36,811 nucleotides of DNA from Aphodosoma sp051870875 (GTDB taxonomy: Bacteria; Bacteroidota; Bacteroidia; Bacteroidales; Paludibacteraceae). Numbering within the stretch: the stretch's first letter is position 1; each line of letters opens with the position of its first letter. The stretch lies in NCBI GenBank assembly GCA_051870875.1, contig JBJECG010000036.1, positions 1 through 36,811 on the forward strand, in the 5' to 3' direction. Below the pieces are notes generated by a model. It was not told the origin of the DNA and did not search any database. It saw nothing but the letters and a program-made list of their open reading frames with translations. Below are positions 30,926 through 36,811 of this stretch, one piece after another. The translations under genes were made by a program, and so were the position numbers.

Positions 30926-33847
30926 ATGAAAAAATTAATTCTTGGATTTATCTTCCTGGTATCACTTGTCGTTACGGTAAGTGCTGTTCCGGCTGCTCCC
31001 TATATGGTAGCTCGTACACAACCTGACGGCTCTGTCGTCAATGTATTCCTCAGAGGTGACGAATATTTCAGTTATTTGGTTTCGGAAGACGGCTATCTTC
31101 TGGCGGAGGCCGACAATGGCTATATCGAGTATGCCGGTTTGTCGGATGTCGGCTGTCAGATCAAGCCGGCTGGTGTGAAAGCTACCCGTATTGCCGACCG
31201 TTCGGCTGCCGAGAAGCAGTATTTGCGTACTGCCGTGACAGAGGCCGGCTTGAAACAACGCCTCGCCGGTTACCGTGCCGCAGTAAAGGCGCAGGCTATG
31301 GCCCATGCCGGGGCTGCAGGCGTTGCACCCAAAGCCTATCCGCTGCAGGGGTCGCCCAAGAGTCTGGTGATTCTTGCCAACTATAAGGATATTAAATTCA
31401 CATCGTCCACGGCACAGCAGGATTATACCCGGCTGTTGAATGAAGAGGGCTATTCCGATTTTGGAGGCAACGGCTCTGCCAGGGATTATTTCCGTGAATC
31501 GTCCATGGGGCAGTTTACTCCTGAATTTGTAGTGGTCGGCCCTGTCGAATTGCCCGAGAACCATGATTACTATGGAGCCCGTGTGGGTGAGTCTAATGAC
31601 AGGAATGCCTGCCAGATGATTGTAGATGCCTGCCGGGCTGCTGACGGCATTGTCAATTTCAAGGAATTCGATACTGACAACGATGGCCGGCTCGACAATG
31701 TGTTTGTATACTATGCCGGTTATAACGAAGCGGAAGGCGGAGGCTCAAATCCTAATACTATATGGCCTCACCGCAGTACGGTATGGTGCACCAGCCTTGT
31801 ACTCGACGGTGTCAGGGTAGTGGATTATGCCTGCACCTCTGAGTTCCGCGGACGTTCGGGGGGTGTCCGTTGCGGTATAGGTACTTTCTGCCATGAGTTT
31901 GGCCATGTCCTCTCTTTGCCCGATTTCTACGATACCGACTATACCGAAGGTAATACCCCGACATTGGGGTCGTGGGATATCATGGATCAGGGTTCGTACA
32001 ACAATAACGGTTGCAACCCTCCCGTATACTCGTCGTTCGAACGTTTCAGCTTGGGTTGGCTGACTCCTGAAATCCTGAAGGAGGACGGCACTTATTCCCT
32101 TGAACCTATCGTTACATCCAATTCTGCATATCTCCTGTCTTCACTTCCTGCCCGCACGCACAACCTCAATCCTACCGACCCCAATCCGAAAGAGTTTTGG
32201 ATGATTGAAAACCGCAGGCAGATAGGTATGGATATCGGTGCGCCGGCTGAGGGGCTGCTGGTCACACATATAGTGTACGATGCCGGCAAGTGGAATCAGA
32301 ACAGACCTAACAATACTGTCGGGGAGCATGGCGTTGAAATAGTTTGCGCTGCTGGTACTACGGGCAATCCCTCCCAGAATGTTTTCCCCGGAAGCCGGGA
32401 TGTCACTACATGTGAGTTTCAGTTGCGTGACGGTTCTAAACTCGAATCCCCGCTCCTGCAGATTACCGAGATGGGAAATATCTCCTCGTTCTTCTTCGGC
32501 AATGACCCGGATGCCCCTAAATTGAGGGTGGACGGAAACTTCAATGAATTCCAGGCCTATTTCGGTGAAACGAAACCTGTCCAGGTGGTCACAGTAGCCG
32601 GGTCGAACTTGAAGGAAAGCGTATCCTTGATTTTCTACGAAAGCTCACGCTCACAATACCGGATGCGCAGATACACTGACGACGGTTCTGAATCGTATGC
32701 CACATCCATCTACCTTTCCCCTGATGCCGACGGCATGCTCAACGAGCGGATTGAAGTGATGTTTGATCCTAAGTCAGTGCAGTACGACAAACCTGTAAAT
32801 GACAAGTTCCTTGTACGTTCCGGCTCTATCCGTCTCGAATACGCACTGAGCGGACTCTCTCAGGAGCCGTATCGGATTTTCGCTCCGGAAGCGTATGAAG
32901 CTGCCGATGTCACGCCTTACTCGTTCAAGGCAAGCTGGCAGAAGGTTGATCCGGCATACGGTTACAGACTTTCGGTATATTCAATTTCCGAACAGCGTTC
33001 TTCCGAAGTGGAGGAGTTCTCTGATTTTGATAACAGACCGTCGGCCGGATGGAACGCCAATTTCAAGACAGTCCAGACCTCATATACCAAGTCGGCTCCT
33101 AAGGCCGCTTTCTTCACCTCTTCGGCCGACACGTTGTGGTCTAAAGAGTATTTCATGCCTGTCTCTGAAATATCATTCTGGATACACTGTGTCAATTCCA
33201 ACGGTACGTTGCGTGTCGATGCCATGGCTGCCGACGGGCAGTGGGTGAATGTGCATGAGGAAGGTTGTGGTACCACTACACGTTCCAAAACCGTCAGAGT
33301 GCCGTTCGAATCGGCTCTCTACACCCGTTTCCGCGCTTATTATACTACAGGGTCGGCAACCGGCGGTTTGTCGTTTGATGATTTTACCGCTTATTTCGAC
33401 AAGACAATTTCCTATGTATTGAATGACGAATTTGTGCCTGCACCCGACACTGTATGCAATGTCTCGAAGGGATTGAGAGCCTCCACCGGGTACAGGTACG
33501 TGGTAAAGGCTGTGCAGTCCGATGACGCCAAAAACTATGAATATCTGTCCGAACCGTCCAACGAAATCAGTGTGACCACGCTCGAAGGTGAAGACGAAAA
33601 TTCACGCAATATATCTGTCATACGCGACAATGACGGTACCTACAAAGTATATGTGCCTGATGTGCAGGACGGATATTCGCTGTTCATTTATACTGTGGAT
33701 GGTAGGAAAGTGCTCGAAATACCTGCCGAGTCGAGTGAGTTTGTCATACCGCGTCTTACAAACAATACGCTGTATATCCTCAAGTATGCGGAAAACGGCA
33801 GACAGAAACGCAAGACCAAGGTAGGCAAATTGTTCTATATAGAGTGA
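30926..33847 (+). CDS. Secreted M6-type metalloprotease with a T9SS-like C-terminal domain
   Basis: A 973-residue exported zinc protease. Residues 1-20 are a signal peptide; a propeptide-like region (about 24-135) follows. The catalytic domain (about 145-430) holds the zinc motif H323-E-F-G-H327 in FCHEFGHVLSLPDFYD, with a calcium-like loop DTDNDGRLD (249-257) and the later GSWDIMDQGSYN around the Met-turn. A MAM or choice-of-anchor-like jelly-roll domain follows around 690-840 (GGLSFDDFTAYFD). The last 80 residues resemble a type A T9SS sorting domain: VKVYVPD-like start, LFIYTVDGRKVLEIP, then TLYILKYAENGRQKRKTKVGK. That would link it to the porX/porW genes in the window. It may feed peptides to the SusC/SusD pair just upstream. 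Confidence 0.88.
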   Translation: MKKLILGFIFLVSLVVTVSAVPAAPYMVARTQPDGSVVNVFLRGDEYFSYLVSEDGYLLAEADNGYIEYAGLSDVGCQIKPAGVKATRIADRSAAEKQYLRTAVTEAGLKQRLAGYRAAVKAQAMAHAGAAGVAPKAYPLQGSPKSLVILANYKDIKFTSSTAQQDYTRLLNEEGYSDFGGNGSARDYFRESSMGQFTPEFVVVGPVELPENHDYYGARVGESNDRNACQMIVDACRAADGIVNFKEFDTDNDGRLDNVFVYYAGYNEAEGGGSNPNTIWPHRSTVWCTSLVLDGVRVVDYACTSEFRGRSGGVRCGIGTFCHEFGHVLSLPDFYDTDYTEGNTPTLGSWDIMDQGSYNNNGCNPPVYSSFERFSLGWLTPEILKEDGTYSLEPIVTSNSAYLLSSLPARTHNLNPTDPNPKEFWMIENRRQIGMDIGAPAEGLLVTHIVYDAGKWNQNRPNNTVGEHGVEIVCAAGTTGNPSQNVFPGSRDVTTCEFQLRDGSKLESPLLQITEMGNISSFFFGNDPDAPKLRVDGNFNEFQAYFGETKPVQVVTVAGSNLKESVSLIFYESSRSQYRMRRYTDDGSESYATSIYLSPDADGMLNERIEVMFDPKSVQYDKPVNDKFLVRSGSIRLEYALSGLSQEPYRIFAPEAYEAADVTPYSFKASWQKVDPAYGYRLSVYSISEQRSSEVEEFSDFDNRPSAGWNANFKTVQTSYTKSAPKAAFFTSSADTLWSKEYFMPVSEISFWIHCVNSNGTLRVDAMAADGQWVNVHEEGCGTTTRSKTVRVPFESALYTRFRAYYTTGSATGGLSFDDFTAYFDKTISYVLNDEFVPAPDTVCNVSKGLRASTGYRYVVKAVQSDDAKNYEYLSEPSNEISVTTLEGEDENSRNISVIRDNDGTYKVYVPDVQDGYSLFIYTVDGRKVLEIPAESSEFVIPRLTNNTLYILKYAENGRQKRKTKVGKLFYIE

Positions 33848-33862
33848 TTGTAGACTGTCGGC

Positions 33863-33990
33863 ACTGCAATGTATGCCATTGTACGTTGCAGTTGTCGGAA
33901 CAATCGTCGCGCCGTTGTTTTTAAGACGGCTGTGTATACAAGACAATGCCGGCTCGTTTCGCATTACATGCAAACGGGCCGGCATTTTAT
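33863..33990 (+). terminator. Two hairpins ending the M6 protease transcript
   Basis: First hairpin: ACTGCAA (33863-33869) with TTGCAGT (33886-33892), plus GTA/TAC inside. Second and stronger: AATGCCGGC (33945-33953) with GCCGGCATT (33978-33986), continuing with CGTTT/AAACG and GCAT/ATGC, then TTTTAT. The second could also act on minus-strand transcription. Confidence 0.7.
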
Positions 33991-34043
33991 GTTTGCCGGG
34001 ATTTGTGTCATGCCCGGCCTTTACGTCCGGTAGCTGTCTTGGC

Positions 34044-34142
34044 GGCTGTTGTCCGGATCCAATCTGGCTTCCGGGGCATGGCTCGTCAACGTCAAGGCTT
34101 CCGACGGCAGGCTGTTGTCCTGACCCATTCTGGCCTCCGGGG
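34044..34142 (+). repeat. Two-copy 33-base direct repeat, period 66
   Basis: Copy 1 (34044-34076) and copy 2 (34110-34142) both begin GGCTGTTGTCC and end in TCCGGGG, with CCA(A/T)TCTGGC inside. They differ at only four or five positions. The period is 66 bases, a multiple of three. Confidence 0.7.
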
Positions 34143-34151
34143 GATTCAAGG

Positions 34152-34170
34152 AGCGGAAAAACCGCTTTTT
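34152..34170 (+). terminator. Terminator-like hairpin on the + strand
   Basis: AGCGG-AAAAA-CCGCT (34152-34166) is followed by TTTT (34167-34170). On the + strand it has the form of a short intrinsic terminator, directed toward the 3' end of the DUF721 gene. No + strand gene before it is recognised. Confidence 0.45.
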
Positions 34171-34468
34171 ACATCAGTTCCAAAGACTTTACTTTGGGGC
34201 CGGTCAACATCTTGTTAAGGCGTTCGAGCAGGATGGTACGTTGCAGGAAAAGGTCGTTGCGAAGGACCGAAGAGGTGATGCGTACTGTGAGGCGTCCGTT
34301 GGCAAACCGTTCTTCTGAGGTATAACGGCTCAGGACAGGGCCGAGCAGTTCACGCCATGTTTCTATGACTTTTATGGCTTCGAGCCCGTTCATTGTATCC
34401 TTGCCTATGGCTTTGTGCAGCTCGGTTGCAAGTATCTCGCCTATCGAAAGTGTTTTGTTGTATCGCAT
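34169..34468 (-). CDS. DUF721 (DciA-like) protein
   Basis: A 99-residue protein of the DUF721 family. The pattern fits: a helical start (SIGEILATELHKAIGKDTMNGLEAIKVIETWRELLGPVLSRYT), then a KH-like beta part (NGRLTVRITSSVLRNDLFLQRTILLERLNKML). In other bacteria DUF721 includes DciA, the loader of the replicative DnaB helicase; the short Bacteroidota forms carry just this domain. The ATG follows the tamB stop by 25 bases, so the two genes are probably co-transcribed. Helicase loading here is inferred from the family only. Confidence 0.85.
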   Translation of the reverse strand: MRYNKTLSIGEILATELHKAIGKDTMNGLEAIKVIETWRELLGPVLSRYTSEERFANGRLTVRITSSVLRNDLFLQRTILLERLNKMLTGPKVKSLELM

Positions 34469-34493
34469 AGTCGCTTTGTGGCTTTTTTCTTTA

Positions 34494-36811
34494 TTATTCC
34501 TGTTTTTCCGCTTTTTGTGCTTGTGACCGGGCTTCTTTTTCTGCTTTGGCCCGGGTCTTTGCCTCGGCCTTTTGCGCTTTTTTCATTTCGCGTTCGGCTT
34601 TGCGGGCCTGCTGTTTAGCCTTGTAGCGTTCGTTGCGTATCTTGCGCTCTTTTCTGGCCCGTTCGGCATTGTTTTTCCAGCCCTGTATCAGTTCGGGTAT
34701 GGAATTGAAACTTTCGGAGTATACCAGACCCACACCTTGTGTGGTCAGACCTTTCTTGAATTCGCGGTAATCGTTGGTATGCGTGTAGGCTTTGGCCTGC
34801 AGTTTGCCTGATTCTATGAGCTTGTAAGTCACGTCGAAGTCGCCGATAAACGGATTGGACGACATGTTGTCGTCGCGGTAACCTACGTTGCCGCTTATTT
34901 CCCAACGTTTTGTGGGTGAGTACTGGAAGTTGAATTCATATTCGTTGCTGCGGGTTTCGCCTTCGCCCGATGTGCGGAAATTGACCCCGAAACCCCAATT
35001 GTCAAACATTTGGGAAGCCCAGTTGTTGAGTTGGGTCGACAGGGTGGACGATACCACGGAAAAAAGTTCGTTCTGTGAAAGTACCGTATTTGCTGCCATT
35101 TGGTCGTTGCTCAGAAATTTGTTGAGTATAAGCAGGCTCACTATCTGGCGGTTCATCTGTTCATCTGTGCTGACGGCGTTTTGCAGGGCACGGTTCAGTT
35201 CTTCGTCTGAGTTGGGCAGACGGAGGTCGAACTTGATGGTGGGCTGTGTGAGTACTCCGCTCAGGTTGAGCAGGCACTGTACCGGCACACTGGTCCGTCC
35301 GGTATTGGCGAGGATGCTTTCATCGAGAATCTCGGCCAGGTCTGCCGTGAGCTGGTAATAGGCGTTTATGTCTATTGTGGCGTGCAGAGGGTCGCCTGTC
35401 CATACTATGGAGCTGCCTTCGCGTATCTTGAACTCTTTGCGGAGAAGGTTCTGGAACGTGAACAGATATGCCCCTGACTCCAACTGATAGGTGCCGTACA
35501 GCTTCATGTCGTCTTCGTTTATGTCGTAGGTCACACGCAGGCTGCCGCTTCCGTTGGCATGCAGCATATCGCCTGACTTGGAGTCTATAAGCAGTTGTAC
35601 GGTAGCCGATGGCGTCACGTCTATCATTATATCCAATACAATGTTTGTGCCCGGTTCGTCCGTATCCGGCGTGGCTGATGACGCCGCTTCCTGTGTGTCT
35701 GCATTGCTGTCTGCAAACGTGATAAACGAATTTTCGCTGGCATAGTAGCTGTCTATCGGTATGTAGATGGAGGTGCCGGGTTCCGACTGGGCTTTGCACG
35801 TTATGTGCAGGGTCTTTTCATCTCCCGATATCCGTACATTGCCTGTGCCGTATGCCGTGCCGTAAAAACTTTCGCTGTCTGCCTTGGTGGTGTTGAGTAC
35901 CAGCATATTGTTGACCTCCACATCCAGGCCGATGAGAAAATTCGTGAAATAATCGTGATGCACGGCGCCTTTCAGCGTGCCGTGGTTCCCGTATTTGTCG
36001 GTCAGGTCTATCGTGCCGAAATCGAATATGCTGCGGTCTATATGGATGGAATCTGTGAAGTAGAACGTGTTTTTCAGGAAGTCAATTGATACTGATGCGT
36101 CTTTTGCCAGTGCATCGACATCTACAGCCACTTTTTTTGACTTGGTGATGCCGTACACGTGGACATCGCCGTAAGCCGTACCGGTGACATGTCCGAATAT
36201 GCCGGCTGTGTAGAAGTCTATGAACCGTATGTCGAGTCCGTCGGCATGGCCTTTCAGGTCGAGTGAGTCGAGGGGGAATGAATAGCTGCCGTCCAGCCGG
36301 GCTGTGTGTGTGCCGTCATCGGCTGTTATGTCGCCGCCGAATACAAGGCTGGATGTAGGATGGTCGAAATGGCACGATGCGTCGACTTTGCCGAAATAGC
36401 CGCCGTCGAACATCATCCCTTCAGAGTGGACTTCGGCCAGAATCTGGGGTTGTTGCAGTATCTGGTTGACGGAGGCGAATCCCGACACCCGGCCTCCGAA
36501 CGATATGGCGGTCTCTTCCGGCAGCAGTTCGGATATGTAGTCCAGTGATATTTCTTTCAGTACAATGTTGATCCGGTCATCCGTCTTGGACGATACCACT
36601 CCGTCTATCGCTATCATCTGGTTGTCTTCGCTGCTCAGCTCGAAGTCGCTGATTGATGCCATTGCCATGTCTGTCAGTATCCGGCCTGTGTGCATCAGCC
36701 AGCGTTTGTCCAGAAGGATGAGCTCGGTCGGCTGTATGTCGATATGGGCGGTGAGGGTGTCGTTGTGCGGATTCCGGTACAGTGCCGTGGAAAATGCTAT
36801 CTCGCCGGTCA
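34494..36811 (-). CDS. tamB: TamB-family translocation/assembly protein (C-terminal part; cut by window edge)
   Basis: This frame is open to the window end, so only the last 771 residues are seen; the full protein is probably twice that. TamB proteins are long periplasmic beta-groove proteins anchored in the inner membrane, linked to outer-membrane protein assembly and lipid transport. The repetitive beta pattern (VSIDFLKNTFYFTDSIHIDRS, TDKYGNHGTLKGAVHHDYF) and the conserved end of the family are visible: WTGDPLHATIDINAYYQLTADL, PVQCLLNLSGVLTQPTIKFDLRLPNSDEELNR, the later FGVNFRTSGEGETRSNEYEFNFQYSPTKRWEISGNVGYRDDN. The last 59 residues are an unusual K/E/A/R-rich, coiled-coil-like tail. An internal ATG at 36695 is not the real start. 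Confidence 0.9.
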   Translation of the reverse strand, partial: TGEIAFSTALYRNPHNDTLTAHIDIQPTELILLDKRWLMHTGRILTDMAMASISDFELSSEDNQMIAIDGVVSSKTDDRINIVLKEISLDYISELLPEETAISFGGRVSGFASVNQILQQPQILAEVHSEGMMFDGGYFGKVDASCHFDHPTSSLVFGGDITADDGTHTARLDGSYSFPLDSLDLKGHADGLDIRFIDFYTAGIFGHVTGTAYGDVHVYGITKSKKVAVDVDALAKDASVSIDFLKNTFYFTDSIHIDRSIFDFGTIDLTDKYGNHGTLKGAVHHDYFTNFLIGLDVEVNNMLVLNTTKADSESFYGTAYGTGNVRISGDEKTLHITCKAQSEPGTSIYIPIDSYYASENSFITFADSNADTQEAASSATPDTDEPGTNIVLDIMIDVTPSATVQLLIDSKSGDMLHANGSGSLRVTYDINEDDMKLYGTYQLESGAYLFTFQNLLRKEFKIREGSSIVWTGDPLHATIDINAYYQLTADLAEILDESILANTGRTSVPVQCLLNLSGVLTQPTIKFDLRLPNSDEELNRALQNAVSTDEQMNRQIVSLLILNKFLSNDQMAANTVLSQNELFSVVSSTLSTQLNNWASQMFDNWGFGVNFRTSGEGETRSNEYEFNFQYSPTKRWEISGNVGYRDDNMSSNPFIGDFDVTYKLIESGKLQAKAYTHTNDYREFKKGLTTQGVGLVYSESFNSIPELIQGWKNNAERARKERKIRNERYKAKQQARKAEREMKKAQKAEAKTRAKAEKEARSQAQKAEKQE

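Larger units (their letters stand above)
33848..34168. other. 321-base convergent gap with a GC-rich repeat
   Basis: It lies between the M6 gene (+) and the DUF721 gene (-). After the M6 hairpins comes a GC-rich stretch with a 33-base imperfect direct repeat, and then another + strand hairpin at 34152-34170. Several frames are open across the GC-rich part, but none shows a family feature. Confidence 0.55.

Noticed and set aside
33873..34325. 150-codon + strand frame with CCPDP repeats
   Set aside because: It crosses a strong terminator and the DUF721 gene. Its repeats come from the 66-base DNA period.

Overview
This window looks like a chromosomal segment from a gut-type Bacteroidales bacterium (Bacteroidota). 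The evidence is a SusC/SusD pair, a BspA-like leucine-rich-repeat surface protein, PorX and PorW/SprE homologues of the type IX secretion system (T9SS), short Bacteroidota lipoproteins, and promoters that fit the TTTG-N19-21-TAnnTTTG pattern of the Bacteroidota primary sigma factor. The family cannot be fixed from sequence alone. I found no rRNA, tRNA, CRISPR array, IS element or phage gene.

Layout. Bases 13-2656 (+) carry a class I fumarate hydratase, QueF and a small acidic lipoprotein. Bases 2943-13263 (-) carry a 977-residue BspA-like protein, folK and gcvH, then a tight run transcribed as porW-like, porX, murF and a Rieske-like lipoprotein, with gaps of 3, 26 and 14 bases. Bases 13569-23549 (+) carry a DUF4831 protein, uvrA, ffh, an NAD-dependent epimerase, a YfhO-family membrane protein and a family 2 glycosyltransferase that overlaps yfhO by ATGA. 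Bases 24076-30386 (+) are a three-gene SusC/SusD/Big_2-lipoprotein operon ending at a strong terminator. Bases 30926-33847 (+) encode a secreted M6-type metalloprotease with its own promoter and a T9SS-like C-terminal domain. Bases 34169-36811 (-) carry a DUF721 (DciA-like) protein and the C-terminal part of a TamB-family protein that runs off the window.

How the parts may work together. The porW/porX pair would regulate or assemble the T9SS, and the M6 protease is a plausible cargo. SusC/SusD with the Big_2 lipoprotein next to a secreted protease resembles a RagAB-like peptide-uptake locus more than a glycan locus, since no glycoside hydrolase is present. The epimerase, YfhO and glycosyltransferase genes suggest surface-glycan work downstream of ffh.

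The least explained signal is a roughly 24-base element. It occurs as an inverted pair directly before the start codons of yfhO (20054-20123) and, in more diverged form, the DUF4831 gene (13468-13565), and once alone before ffh (17559-17590). In the first two cases the arms can form a long stem reaching the start codon, and the left arm can instead form a local hairpin. This could be a switch-like leader, a dispersed repeat, or both.
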